Shown here: in pieces, positions 10,416-22,600 of the stretch | How the letters are laid out: every line of letters starts with the position of its first letter | Numbering within the stretch: the stretch's first letter is position 1 | DNA from: Adiantum capillus-veneris | Taxonomy: Eukaryota > Streptophyta > Polypodiopsida > Polypodiales > Pteridaceae | Reading direction: 5' to 3' | DNA: 64,000 nt | NCBI GenBank assembly: GCA_014529385.2 | Contig: CM043960.1 | Span: forward strand, 33,023,396-33,087,395 | Program-made: the position numbers and the translations under genes | Notes under the pieces: model-generated | What the model was told of the DNA's origin: nothing | The model's database searches: none | Seen by the model: the letters and a program-made list of their open reading frames with translations, nothing else

Positions 10416-10829
10416 GTGCAAAGTGCTCAGCCTGCAGGGTGCTCCCTGTTGGGAAGCCCTAGTGTGATGGTTGTGGGCAGCCTAGTGGAAGGGCAGCCCC
10501 CAACATTTTTGGGGTGTAGCCCATCCCCAATGGTTTTAAGAAGTGAGGCAGTCTTTTCAAATTTCAGCTTTGGGGATGCATCTGATTAGCAACTTCAATC
10601 AGGAGACATACCCGCATTACTTCTTCTTCAGGGCAGCCCACACTTGGGCGACCAGTTACAGAGGCAATGCACCTATGGTGCTGGCCTAGGAGACCAGAGA
10701 ACTCCATTTGCCTGCGGAGGGCTCCCATACTGGGGCAGCCTTGAGGCGTGTATCCCCTCTCTAAAGCCAAGAGGAGGTGTGGTTTGTCTTGCTCCAGTTC
10801 ATCTTGGGGATGACGTGGTGTACCTAACA
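10416..10829 (+). repeat. Probable solo LTR, related to 1-206
   Basis: The right end (CTAACA at 10829) corresponds to the LTR end at 206. Here it is followed by TAAGG rather than a primer-binding site. The same TAAGG stands at 10411-10415, so a five-base target duplication is plausible, although the left end then reads GTG instead of TG. The copy lies next to, and its duplication overlaps that of, the element ending at 10407. Confidence 0.5.
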
Positions 10830-10834
10830 TAAGG

Positions 10835-11283
10835 AACTGGCCAAGAGATTTGAACTCAGAAGATGTGGCCAAGAGGGGTTTAAAAACCTAACCTCTACTG
10901 ACTTGAAGAACTTATGAAACACCGGTTGAGGCGTCTAAAGCTGAAACTGACAAAAGTGTGAAGGTTGCTGCGGATTTCCGTGAATTGCGTTGTTGCTACC
11001 AAGTGGCACTGCTGTACGGATTTCCGTAAAACGCACTGGCTGAATCTCGTAGTTTCTGGCACATGCTTTTGGGAGCAAATTCTTTTGGGGTTGAGTGCTT
11101 TTGGGGCTCTGCTTTTGGGCATCCTTTGTACTCTTTATAAGTGCCCAGAGGAGACGCAGTGTCTTAGAGAGAGCTGGACCCACACGGAGTTGTACCTTTG
11201 TGAAGCAATACTAAAGAAATATCGGAAGAGGCGTTAGTCTTTGGGGCCAGTGCATCTTGGCTCGGAAGTCCATCGTGCCATGT

Positions 11284-11334
<51 letters not shown>

Positions 11335-11412
11335 ATTCAAGTTCAATGATTTTGCAATTTCTGTTCGTGTGTTGCTATTGATTTCTCGCTTGGAGTGTTG
11401 GAGCATGCAGCA
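10835..11412 (+). repeat. LTR-like segment with TATA box and CT array
   Basis: It has CGGATTT and GTGGCACTG/TACGGATTT motifs shared with 560-640, a TATA box (TTTATAAG) near 11136, a (CT)n array at 11286-11331 in the presumed transcribed part, and a CA end before a weak primer-binding-like site (TGGTATCGAAC at 11414). The left boundary is uncertain. Confidence 0.45.
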
Positions 11413-11413
11413 G

Positions 11414-11704
11414 TGGTATCGAACTCAAAATAGTTCTTCTTCTACGGAGGATTCGATCCTTTCTACAGCACACATGGGTTCTCGCAGAGAATCCGACAAA
11501 GACGACGCCCCTCTGACGAGGCGGAGGAAAAGCAAGAAAAGCACGAAAAGCAATCTAGCAGTTCAGAGGAGGAATTCTCATTCTCTTCTGACAGTTCAGA
11601 CAGCGAAAAAAGGAACAAGAAGACCAAGGAATCCTCCAACCATTAACTTCCTTGAGATCATGCCATCCAGTTTACAAAAGATGCAAATCTTTATCTCAAC
11701 CTGA
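11414..11704 (+). pseudogene. Possible leader and start of a gag ORF, truncated
   Basis: After the primer-like site an ATG at 11475 opens a frame beginning MGSRRESDKDDAP, followed by a Lys/Arg/Ser-rich stretch (RRKSKKSTKS). This resembles the charged N-terminus of plant Gag proteins, but no gag core follows and the frame stops at 11704. I infer a 5' fragment of an LTR element; it could also be a chance ORF. Confidence 0.3.
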
Positions 11705-12186
11705 CAAAGATTCATCCGACGTAAACTTTTGATTCCTACATTAGCCACTTCCATGTTTACTTACTTCATATGTTTAAATTGAACTAGTGAAGCCGAAGAT
11801 TGAACAAAAGCTCACCATGACTACTACACCCGTTAGGAATTTTTAGTGAGAAATTCACACATTGGCAAGGAAATGCACAAGCGAATCTGTCTGTGTATCT
11901 TTTGAGCTTCAACTCCCAACTAGCCAATAAGCATTTCAGCTAACGGAGAACCATTCCCTAGACATGAGTATGGTTCATGTATATTCCGTATGATACTGCA
12001 CAATTGTGTGCGAATGTGTGTACATCCAAGTAAGGAACGACGAAAATTCTGCAAAGGCATACTAGAGAGTTTCCTGTTAACCAGGCAAAAAGACTAAATA
12101 CTTTGTTAGGCTCTCTGAGCGCTTGGAAGGTAGCAGAAAACATGTTGGGCTATTATACTGAAATGCAAGTGCGTGCACCCACGAAC

Positions 12187-12235
<49 letters not shown>

Positions 12236-13222
12236 AGACTCACTTGAAGCAACGAGGGGCTTCCGCCAAGCAGACAAGAGTTTGGTGCCGATGACGCGCA
12301 TTCTCTTTTGTTCGTCGTCTCGACGCTTGAGCTCAACGTAGCTATGCGCATTCTACAAAAGAATGCTTGGGCAGAAAGCAAGCTCATGCCTCACAGTAGA
12401 TACACGTCGTGTGTGACCGGTAGGATGTTGGCCTGACGCTACCTTTCACGAGGTGTCGGGGGACGCGGGCTGTCCGTCCGTCGGGGCAAACACACGGACT
12501 AAGAGGGCCTTCCCACGGAGGGTTTCAAAACTACTCCCAAGCTATGTCTAAAGGAACAACAGAAATGTATCGCATCTTCACACGAACGTCATTTTATATG
12601 TAAGTCGCTTCACTTTTTAAAACATAAGTGCAAGCCTTTTTTAAGATGTCACCTACAACTCACGGTCATACTCTTAATGAAGATTGTTCCTTTTCATAAA
12701 CTTTTGCTAAAATGCAAAAGTTTATGTAAAGGAACACATCCTTCTAGTTTCTAGGTTGCCTGGTCTAAACCCATCATGTGAATGCAAAAATTTGAAAAAA
12801 TTCTCCTGAATTCCTTTTCGCAACCCACTGTGGGAAAGTCCTATAAGGGTGAGGGGATCGGGATTCGGTAGCCTGGAAGTCCACGCACGACCGAGGCAAG
12901 TGTAGCCATAGGTGTCATGTCAAATTAAACCCCCAAAATCTGGGCAGTGCATGTTGGCTCACAATGTAACATCTACTAACATAATATGGCGGAAGGGTCT
13001 CCAATGCCAGGTGTCGATTTTTGCGAACTGAAGGCGTAGGAAAAAAAAAATTAACTGGCGCGCTTTGCGTTGGTGGCAGCTTTGCCTAGCTTTGAAGTAC
13101 ATTGAAGTACGACAGTCGAAATCCGAAAGCTATGCAGGGAACCTCAGTACCTCACATTCGCTGCTCTCAGTGAAGTACAACCGAGAGAGAACCTCATTAC
13201 CTCAGTACATTCCCTGCTCTCC
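11705..13222. other. Unassigned DNA with CT array
   Basis: No gene is recognised. (CT)n at 12189-12233. Positions 12968-13034 share an element with 63860-63930 (see that entry). Confidence 0.5.
12968..13034. repeat. Dispersed short repeat, copy 1
   Basis: A near-perfect match starting ATCTACTAACATAATATGGC is shared with 63860 onward, followed by looser similarity (TGCGA-CTGAAGG). Both are in the same orientation. Confidence 0.65.
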
Positions 13223-13233
13223 TTGAAGTACAA

Positions 13234-13276
13234 CAGAGAGAGAGAGAGAGAGAGAAGAAGAAGAAGAAGAAGAAGA
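13234..13276. repeat. (GA)n(AAG)n microsatellite
   Basis: About 22 bp of GA pass into about 22 bp of AAG repeat. Confidence 0.97.
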
Positions 13277-13777
13277 CACAGACGAGAAGCTCTCCGCCTT
13301 GGTATGTTTTCTCTCTCCTCCCGCCACGAACACTGTCATCGCCATGCTTCGTCATGCTGCTTTGTACTCCTTCTCCCTACCTTCACCAATGTCGGAGTCC
13401 AGCGAAACGATTCCCCCCCCCCCCCTTGCTTGCATGGATGTGGTGCTCTGGGAGCTGCGGGCACCCTCTCCCTCTCCTTCTCTCTTTCCTGCTCCACAGC
13501 TGCTGCTACAGCTCTCACAAGCTCTGCCTCAATTGAGAGATACACTACCCTGCTTGCTAGGCAGGCGCCTCTGTCAGCCCATACGCCATACATGATTATG
13601 CACCGTCCCTCCTCACTGCACTCCACCGGGCGAAGGCACATGCATCTGCTCCATGCTGACGTCGTAGCTGGCATGCAATACTCCACACCTCATCGCTGCC
13701 ACTGCCCATAAATGATGTGCATCGCCAACGCTAATGGCGAGCATCCCGCAGCAAGCAATATGGCCAGGTGACGTGTG
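13277..13777. other. CT/GC-rich unassigned DNA
   Basis: Overlapping long frames exist on both strands (for example 13223-13711 plus and 13336-13686 minus), but they are low-complexity and mutually exclusive. I see no domain. A C-homopolymer lies near 13411-13423. Confidence 0.5.
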
Positions 13778-13943
13778 TTGCAGTCCCGCTCTCTCTCTCT
13801 CCCTCCTGCTCCCGCCACTGCCGCGGCGTAGTCCAGTTGCAGTCCCGCTCTCTCTCCCTCCTGCTCCCGCCACTGCCGTGGCGCAGTCCAGTTTGCATTC
13901 CCGCTCTCTCTCTCCCTCCTGCTCCTGTCGTGGCACAGTCCAG
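13778..13943. repeat. Minisatellite, three units of 50-59 bp
   Basis: The units begin TTGCAGTCCCGCTCTCTC at 13778 and 13837, with a diverged one at 13893, and end CGCAGTCCAG. A (TC)n array follows at 13953-13992. Confidence 0.85.
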
Positions 13944-13950
13944 CAAAACG

Positions 13951-13994
<44 letters not shown>

Positions 13995-14139
13995 CTTGCA
14001 TAGTGGTGCTCTGCGAGCCTGCAGGCACTCTATTCAATATCCAATATTCTCTTTTTTATTGTAGACAACAACGTGTGCAAGCCGAGGCGAGTGGACTCGA
14101 GGTGTGTGAAGCTCAACCAGGTGAATACTTTGGTTAAGT

Positions 14140-14199
14140 TATAATTTCAATTTAATTATTTGATATTTGATTTGTTAATTATTTCATTTGTTTTTTCAC

Positions 14200-14256
<57 letters not shown>

Positions 14257-14581
14257 TTTTGGTTAATGAAATGAAATGAAATTAGGTTATGAAATGGAAT
14301 GAAATGTTATATTAACATCTTTAAAAGACCAAAACGACCTATGAGACTAAACTGTTACAAAATTGTGAATGTTTTGACCCGAACTTAGGTAAATTAGGTT
14401 AATGAAATGAAATGATTTGTTAAATTAATGTTAGGTAATAACTAATTCATAAAAATACAAGATAGAGAGAAAGAAATGAAATGATATTAACGTCTTCAAA
14501 AGGCCAAAATGACCTATGCGACCAAACTGTTACAAAAATTGTGAAGATAGAGATAGAGAGAACAAAATGAAATGGAATCAA

Positions 14582-14639
<58 letters not shown>

Positions 14640-15010
14640 ACAATTGACCCGAACTTAGGTAAATTAGGTTAATGAAATAAAATGAAATGTTATATTAACG
14701 TCTTTAAAAGGCCAAAATGACCTATGCGACCAAATTGTTTCAAAATTGTGAATGAAATGAAATGTTTTGTTAAATTAATGTTATGGCCAAAACTCATTCA
14801 TAAAAATACAAAAGAGAGAGAGAGAGAGAAAGAAATGAAATGATATTAACGTCTTCAAAAGGCAAAACCAAATTGTTACAAAAATTGTGAAGATAGAGAT
14901 AGAGAGAACGAAATGAAATGAAATAAGATGTTATATTAACGTCTTCAAAATGCCAAAATCACCTATGAGTCCAAACTGTTACAAAATTGTGAATCTAGCT
15001 ATCGAGAGAG
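14140..15010. repeat. Degenerate tandem array with embedded GA microsatellites
   Basis: A core with ATATTAACGTCTTCAAAAGG and a following GACCTATGCGACCAAA...TTACAAAATTGTGAA segment recurs at about 14311, 14486, 14694, 14845 and 14935. (GA)n arrays sit between copies at 14204-14254 and 14587-14635, with a short one at 14813-14829. ATGAAATGAAATG runs separate units. No ORF. Confidence 0.85.
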
Positions 15011-15019
15011 TGTGGCTCG

Positions 15020-15034
15020 AATTCTGATACCATG
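15020..15034 (-). other. Possible minus-strand LTR/primer-binding junction
   Basis: The minus strand reads AAACA followed by TGGTATCAGAATTC, resembling an LTR end plus an initiator-Met site that matches only over its first ten bases. No partner LTR was found. A GAGAGAGTGTGGCT string is repeated at 15003 and 15074. Confidence 0.25.
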
Positions 15035-15165
15035 TTTAAGTGCTAAATCCATCCTCATTTACACTCTAGCTATCGAGAGAGTGTGGCTTGAATCCTTTGA
15101 TGTACTCTTTGTCGATGCTATGTAGCCCCACTCCTCAATCGTGGCCGTCTGGATCTCCGTAGCTC

Positions 15166-15167
<2 letters not shown>

Positions 15168-15213
<46 letters not shown>

Positions 15214-15439
15214 AAAAAACCAAAGAGTAAATTTGGGGGAGAGAGAGAAAGAGAGAGATGACAACGAAATGAAATGTTATGGTAATGTGACCATAGGCAG
15301 AATAAAAGAAGAGAGAGAGAGAGGGAGAGAGAGAGAGAGAAATAAAACACACTCACAAACACACATAGAGAGACAAATAGTTGAAAATGAACTGAATTTG
15401 AAGGGTACTTACACACATACACACGTGCATATTGCACAA

Positions 15440-15476
<37 letters not shown>

Positions 15477-15653
15477 GGGGGGGAGGGAGGGAGGGAGAGA
15501 GAAGAAAAAGACCAAAGTGAATAAAATAATAGGTGGGAGAGAGAAAGAGAGAGACGACAATGAAATGAAATGTTCTGGTAATGGTAATGTGCTCAAAAGA
15601 GTACATCTATGTGCCCCTAGACTAGATAAAAGATGAGAGAGAGAGAGATAAAA

Positions 15654-15708
<55 letters not shown>
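15168..15708. repeat. Cluster of GA, CA and G-rich simple repeats
   Basis: (GA)n at 15168-15211, GA-rich tracts at 15240-15345, (CA)n at 15438-15474 followed by nine G, and (GA)n at 15655-15708. Two AGAGAAAGAGAGAGA...GACAACGAAATGAAATG-type segments (15240 and 15540) suggest an old duplication. Confidence 0.9.
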
Positions 15709-15711
<3 letters not shown>

Positions 15712-16564
15712 GGAGTGTTAAATGTGAGTGACGATTCCATCCAAAGATGTAGATTTTAATGCTATAGAGAGGGTTTTCAAACATCTCTGGCTTGATGTAA
15801 ATTCCTAGAGCAATTCCAATAGACCTTAGAAATTCTTGAGTAGTCTTGAAAATCAAAGCATGATACTCAAAGGCAATCCCAAGAGAGCCTTCATATTGAA
15901 CCAAGATGGGATCTTTGTCTTCACCCTAATAAGGAAGAGGTTTTTAGGGTCCTGCCTATGGAAGTATTGAAAGATCTATCTAATGATAGGGCTCCAAATC
16001 TAGCTATGCTATTCCAATGATAATTAACATAACCAGTTTGTCAATCTCATACGAATAGTTTCAAAAGATCCCAAGGATGTAAGTGCCACTGACACTAGCA
16101 TTTATCTACTATTATTCATAAAGAACTCTGACGATTTTTTGAAATGAAGGCATGAAATTCAAGAGGGCATTGAATAATCAACATCTTATTCTTAACAATA
16201 AGATAAAACACCTGATTGTTCTATACATCATGTCGTGTTTGATAATTGTGGGAGGAGATGATGTTAGCATCATAGAAATAAAAGCATTTCTATTTTATGA
16301 GTCTTGAACTCAACTTGTTCTTCTAAAGTATTTTGACAGTGGAACATGTCCCGAAGGAACAAGGACTGGTTTGTTTTTCATATGCTGCGAAGTGAGGGCA
16401 TCTCTCCTGATGCAATTACATATGCATTACAGTTCAAAATAAACCACAGTTTGATCACCAAAAGGTGACCACATGGATAGAAGATCACATAAAACCAAGA
16501 TATATTTCAAAAAGGGTTAGATAGAGAGAATTACATGCGTGATTGAAAGGTCCAGTGCATGGTG

Positions 16565-16568
<4 letters not shown>
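15709..16568. other. Unassigned DNA
   Basis: No gene or repeat is recognised. Confidence 0.5.

Positions 16569-16629
<61 letters not shown>
16569..16629. repeat. (TC)n(AT)n microsatellite
   Basis: About 40 bp of TC pass into about 20 bp of AT. Confidence 0.97.
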
Positions 16630-16718
16630 GCCTTAAGTACTAATGTTGCCTTCTTTTCTTGCAGCCAATTAAATGGCCCACAAAATTGTGAATATTTTTC
16701 CAAGTGTAAAAAATCTTA

Positions 16719-16979
16719 TTGTTGATATCAGCCTTTGAAGAAAATTTCTTACCTGCTGAATGGGGATGGCAATGGGCATGGGAAGTGATCGAGAAAAACT
16801 ACATTGTTTGGGGGTCATATATAGATGAAGAGTTGGACACAATTTACATCAGGTGGCCTGATCCATATTTCTTTCCCAACATTAGGCTCATGCTCTTAAA
16901 GCAAGAGCTTGAGTTGATTCGTCATTACAAGATTTACTTGAGCTGGGTTCAAAAAATAGATTTAAGAGAAGTTTGTTGA
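16719..16979 (+). CDS. Hypothetical ORF (86 codons)
   Basis: The frame has a protein-like composition, rich in aromatic residues (LPAEWGWQWAWEVIEKNY, IYIRWPDPYFFP), unlike the low-complexity frames around it. A polypyrimidine tract and acceptor-like TTCTTGCAG lies at about 16656-16664, and another AG at 16730 precedes the frame's core. It may be a single exon or a relic. I do not recognise the product, and the stop at 16979 is not followed by a clear signal. Confidence 0.25.
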   Translation: MLISAFEENFLPAEWGWQWAWEVIEKNYIVWGSYIDEELDTIYIRWPDPYFFPNIRLMLLKQELELIRHYKIYLSWVQKIDLREVC

Positions 16980-17120
16980 GCTCCATCTCAATATCTTGAT
17001 CTTGTTGAAATAGCACGCCTAAGAGTGCTATGCAGATATGTTCCTGAGCCTTTTTCACAATAATGTAAACTTTTTTTTTTGTTTGAAATATGTCTCTTTA
17101 GTCATGTGCTTTTATGTAAT

Positions 17121-17122
<2 letters not shown>

Positions 17123-17194
<72 letters not shown>
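17123..17194. repeat. (GT)n microsatellite
   Basis: Seventy-two bases of pure GT repeat. Confidence 0.98.
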
Positions 17195-17198
<4 letters not shown>

Positions 17199-17439
17199 AT
17201 ATGTGTGTGTGCGCGTGCACGTGTGCAAAAGGGGTTAAATGTACTAGGAGTAGTCTAAAGGGGCCAAAGACAGAAAGTTTCGATCGTGTGAGTGTCAATT
17301 GTGTGTGTGTTTCATGGAGAGATGTATAAAGAGGCACACACACACAAACACGTACATAGTGAGGTGGTAAGAGCGAGCAAGGCCCGCCAGTAGGTGGGGA
17401 GTGCGAGCTAGTCATAAAAATGGGGAGCGGTACATGATG

Positions 17440-17680
17440 TTCATGCAGGTGAGGTGGTTAGCCCATGCGACGTGAATATCGGGCCATGTGATTGTGAATT
17501 TAAATCTGGGTTGTGGGGGATTGGTGTAGCCTTTGTACTGCCTTGATTTTTGCATTGCCCGGATTTCGCCTCGAGATTCCACATGCCAACCCTGACCGGG
17601 TTTAACGCCTTGAGATTCAACCCGCCAACCCCAATCGATGATCCCTAATTCATTGCCCCTCATTAAATGCATGGTGTTAC
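17440..17680 (+). repeat. SINE-like, tRNA-derived head (candidate)
   Basis: GAGGTGGTTAGCCCATGC (about 17451) resembles a pol III A box context, and GTGAATTTAAATCTGGG (about 17494) a diverged B box 35-40 bp downstream. The 48945 copy begins almost identically (GTGGTGGTTAGAGCCCATGC). No poly-A tail is obvious. Confidence 0.35.
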
Positions 17681-18867
17681 TTAGTGTTAAGGTGTGACCT
17701 TAGGTGTGAGTGCCCCCGCAATTCAACTATCGGAATTATCTAGAGGAGCCAATATATAGATGGCAAAATGTTGACATGTGTATCTCATCAAAGTAAAGTC
17801 TTCAGCCGTGTGAGCTCATTGCAATCGTCATGATGAGTGCTTTCTGACCACATTGGTGTTGATTCTCCCAAAGCTGCATGCATGGCATGATTTTCATAAT
17901 CATGAGGAGCAAACATCAAGTGCAATTAAGAGACTTACCAAGACAAATATCTCTATATTGGGGGATTTCTAGCTTGCTAGTGGAGCTCTTCCACTTATTG
18001 GCTCCTCTATCCTATGGTGAATGGCCATGTACTTCCACATTTCTTCCAAATGGCACATGGTTTTTGATAGGGGATCAATGGATGAGATTAGACGTCATGA
18101 TCACACAAGAATATTGGCCATTGAATGAGTGTATAGAACTAGGGGTGAACTGATGGGGAACCAGGGGTAGCTTCAAGGTGGCTTAGTTCACCCCACAATT
18201 CACCCTAATTCACCTTGGCTATCCGATGATGCAATCTGATATCCCCTTTGAAGGACCTCCTATGTCACTTTAAGAGACATCCACACATTGGTACAACCCA
18301 AAGTTGTCAATGCTAAAAGAGGTGGGAAATGTTGTTATGAATGCAAGCAGAAGCTTGGCAAGGTGTTTCAGTGACAGTTGAAGATAAGTGCAGCAACGGA
18401 GAGCAAAAGGTGTATGTTACATGTAGTTTTCTAAATTCGAATGCTTGATTTTGGTGCTATATGAATGGAATCCTTGAATTTGATCAAAGTCCCGATCGTA
18501 AGGTGTATTATGTGGCCTTTGATGTACTCTCCGACCTTGTCTTTATAGCTCATCAAACGGAGGTACAGTTGTCAAGTTATGGCAATGGAAAGTGGAAGTG
18601 TTGTGTAGTGGTTTATGAGATGGTTCTAATGCGATTAGAGAACGAGTCATGGTCAAAGCTATGGAATAGAAGTGCCGAGTATTCTCTTTGAGCCGGACTT
18701 TACGGTTCTCAAATTCGAGTCCAAATGGAGAAGATATGACCATTTGAAGTTTTCACAACGGTCGGGTTTGTCATGATTTCACCCGCCTTGGAATGCATGT
18801 ATTGTAGAGATTAGGGAGGATAAAGTACGAAATCATTTATGACATTAGCATAATGATCAGGGGGAAT
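17681..18867. other. Unassigned DNA left of the inverted-repeat element
   Basis: Only short, unrecognised frames are present (for example 17878-18153 and 18461-18691). Confidence 0.5.
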
Positions 18868-18922
18868 ATTTTTTGGTGAGCATTTTTCGGAAAACGCTTT
18901 TTTGGAGTCCGACGAGCAGATT
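18868..18922 (+). repeat. Left inverted repeat
   Basis: It begins ATTTTTTGGTGAGCATTTTT and ends ACGAGCAGATT. It pairs with 33309-33363 in reverse orientation with eight mismatches and no gap. Confidence 0.75.
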
Positions 18923-18979
18923 TCAAAAGGATTCTTTTCCTCTCTCCTCAACTTTATTCTCTCTCCTGATCCTCCGTCG

Positions 18980-18984
<5 letters not shown>

Positions 18985-19020
<36 letters not shown>

Positions 19021-19099
19021 ATATATTTTTGCCTTGGCAAACACACCTCGATCAAACACGGTCCATCACCATCGCTTTTGCTCCTTTTCTCTCTCTCCT

Positions 19100-19149
<50 letters not shown>

Positions 19150-19292
19150 CTCTCTCTCACACAGATTTTTCCCTTGGCAAACACACTTGGATCAAACATC
19201 ATCGTCACCATCGCTTTTTGCTCCTTTTCTCTCTCTCTTGATCCTCTGTTGGCCTCAACCTCTCTCTCTCTCTCTCTCACAGATTTTTTCCA
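18985..19292. repeat. CT arrays inside a tandem repeat
   Basis: Three units, the last truncated, carry CCTTGGCAAACACAC, then GATCAAACA, then CACCATCGCTTTT and a CT-rich end, starting near 19010, 19150 and 19270. (CT)n arrays separate them (18985-19016, 19104-19146). Confidence 0.85.
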
Positions 19293-19350
19293 AGCAAACT
19301 TGATTTAATATTCATTACTTTCTTACTGATGTGACACCTCAACAACCTCA

Positions 19351-19352
<2 letters not shown>

Positions 19353-19412
<60 letters not shown>
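19353..19412. repeat. (CT)n(AT)n microsatellite
   Basis: About 36 bp of CT pass into about 24 bp of AT. Confidence 0.97.
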
Positions 19413-19612
19413 GCCACACACAAGGAGAAGTATACACCTAAATCAATTTACATCAAGATTAATGCTAACAAAAAGAGAGACAAAATGAATTATTAACCAA
19501 GATAATCCAAAACATCTTCTCCAAAGGTCTAATACCTACCCAATCCATATGAACTTCGTCAGCTTCAATACATGGCAAAAAATGTGTCACAAAATTAAAC
19601 AATCATGGGGCT

Positions 19613-22600
19613 TTACTCTACGTTTGGATATGTGCGTTCACGGCTAACAACATTGTAGACATCTACTTTGCTTACCACGGGTTGATGTATGAACATGTTT
19701 TCATATTGGCTCAATCCAAGCACTCTCAAGAAAATGAAGTACAAGTTCTTGCAAGCCACATAAGATTTTCTCTTGGCCTCCATGTTGCCGAAATCAGGGC
19801 ATGTGTAGTAGGGCTCATCCTTGGTATGCACCTCATACACACCCACATGTCCGCTGTCTACTGTGTAATGCTCAACCTTGAAGACTTCATGTGCTTTGTC
19901 TACAATGCATTTCTTCAATCACCTTAGCCTTTAAACAAAGAGCCATACCAATTTTTTTAGTTGCCTCCTCTGAAATGGAAGTTCGAAATTTGACTCTTAT
20001 GCCATTTCTTAGTATTGAACCACTACTACATGCTTTTATTGAAGCAGAAGAGGAATCACCTCCACCCCTAGGAGGAGTCCGCATTGTTGTTGCACTCTCT
20101 TGATCTTTTCCAACTGTCTCCACTTGAAATCCTTCTTCAAGCAATATCTCAACTTCTTCATCAGTGAGATTTGTTCCTAGATCAACCGGCCAAATTGTTG
20201 GAGGAGTTGGCCTTGGTTCTATGTTATGATCCACCACATAGCAATGAATAACATGTCTGGTACAAAACCAAAATCACTGTCTGAGTAGCCCATTTGGATG
20301 TTTTCCATACCCTTCAAAGGATGGTGCAAGAGTCCCTTTACTACATGCCACTATATTTTGTCCACATCTTTTTCCATCGCTGGGGGTGCCACTACACAAG
20401 TCTTGAGAGGGGTTATTGTAATTACCCACATAGCTTCATTGACCTTCTTTACAAAACACAAAGTTTTGTCTTATAATTGGAATTCTAATTCCCATTTGCT
20501 ACCCCTGAATCTTCCATGAAAATGATCTTCTTTGGCCTTCCGTGTGTTGTGCGGTCATGTGTTTTTGCACTGTACTCTGGTCTATGTGTCGATTAATCCT
20601 CAACATAAATCACAATCGATGGTTCTTGCTTTTTCCAAACGGTTTCTTTGTCTCCTTCAAGTAGGGTGCAAGCCTTATACATGGGTGTTCCAGATGTATC
20701 CTCATTTACTACTCTTATCACTAGTGCTAGACTAGAGGAAACTCTTTCCTTGAGTCTCTTTAGTGAAGGACCCTTTCCATTATGTTTACCTTGAGAGTAA
20801 GAAACCTTGCATTCGCCATATCTGAAGTACATACGTCATACAATGAGATTTTTTTAAAACCCTTTGCCTACACGCCGGCTCCCATGCTTACTCTTTGCCA
20901 AGTTGGTTCTTGGAGTGTTTACCCCATCAGGACTCTCTTTACCGTTGTCAAGATGCTCCCCCAATGTGCAATACGCACCTCCCACCAACTCAACCAAGAG
21001 TCCATTGCAGGGATGTTTTAATCCATGCAATTTCCATTGCGCCACCACTGTCAAAAGAAACGAGACTCTCTTGTAGTTGCCTCCATGGTCACCCAATCCG
21101 CCACTTGGTGAGTGTGATCAAACTGCACCCAAGTGTGTCGAAGATCTCCAGGTCCACTTTGTCACATTCGATTAACCAAATCCAATCTACATGCAAGAAC
21201 AACTGAAGATCTCCAGGTCCACTTTGTCGCATTCGATTAACCAAATCCAATCTAGATGCAGGACCAAGTATAGACATCTTGAACACAAAGCACTGCTCCC
21301 CTTCCGCTCCCAACCCGTGAATCCTGCTTCTGTGAAAAAATCATTTGTGCAATCTCTTTTTAGCTGCAGCAAGGAGTCCACACCATAGCTCTTCTTTGTT
21401 AGCCCATTTCTTGTTGCTGCCAAGGACCTTCAAGACCTGTATTACAAAGTTAAGTTACTTTGAAATAATATGCACAAACAAGAGAAACAAGTAATCATCC
21501 TCACCAATTGTCCTCCACTAAGGGACCCATTGCTTCAGCAACATTTATAAATTCTTGCTCACCAAGTACATGGCTAGAGCCCCCCTCTTGCATCAAAGTT
21601 GTTGTCACAAGTTCCTTTGCCACACACATTTGTATGATTTCATACGCTTACATGTCTATGTATACTAAGAACTCGTGCAACCATTTCTTTGGTTTTATCG
21701 ATGAGCCCTTTGGATGTACCATCCCTCATGTCATGTTGGTGAGTTCCTTGATGTACTATCAATTTGCTCATGCTTTCATCCCTTGGCATGACATAATATA
21801 CAAAGAAATCACATGTACGCAAACAAATGGACGGTTGTCCACAATAGTGGCAAGTAAGCTTGCCTCCAATTTCTTCGCAAAACTTGTCCATGCAAGGTAA
21901 TTTTAGTATACTTCCATTGAAATGTGTTGTGTTTGACTTCCCAAAATTAACCAATTTGGGACAACTTTTGTTGAGACACTTAAGGACACCTACACACTGA
22001 CTTTTGCGACACACTCTAAGAAATGCGATGTTTGAGGTTTGCGGTTTGGTCCAGTGGTATGGATCATAATTATGTCCATATCATCCATTGGATAAACCTT
22101 TCCTAAGGTCCGTGGAACCATGTTACCATTGTACACCTTAGGTATTTTCCACACTTGTATGGTTCCCACTATCTTTGAAGAAGCTTCGTCAAGGTGTTGG
22201 GCTTCGTCATTGCCTTAAAAAATGACAAAATACTATTTGTTCTCCTTACCTCGGTAGAGTTTTGCAATGCTTGCTCCCCAAAGAGTTGTTCCTTGCTTGG
22301 ATCAGTAAGGTCTATGTAGGGAACATTCACCAAAGGAGAAACCACACCACTCGAATTTGAGACAGTATCATCTTCGACTAGCACCATGAACTTTGTGGAG
22401 AGAGATTCAACCACAACATAAAACTCCTCTCCCAAGTGATTACTTGTTTTCTCTAGTGGCACTGTCAACTCTTCACTCCCAACCATGACAATTGCATGTA
22501 GAGCAATAAATGTTTGTGGCACAACATGCTCTTGTAGATATCTAACCTAAAAAATAATCTTCCCATTGCTAAAGGGAAAAGCTTTTTCAAAAGAAGGGAA

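Noticed and set aside
10840-10875. tRNA T-arm-like GAGTTCAAATCTC on the minus strand
   Set aside because: No matching acceptor, D or anticodon arms could be drawn nearby.
13223-13711. 162-codon plus-strand frame and a 116-codon minus-strand frame over the same DNA
   Set aside because: Mutually exclusive, low complexity, beginning in GA repeats; no domain.
15135-15740. 201-codon minus-strand frame
   Set aside because: It consists of Ser-Leu repeats read through CT arrays and a CV run from the CA array; no real protein signal.
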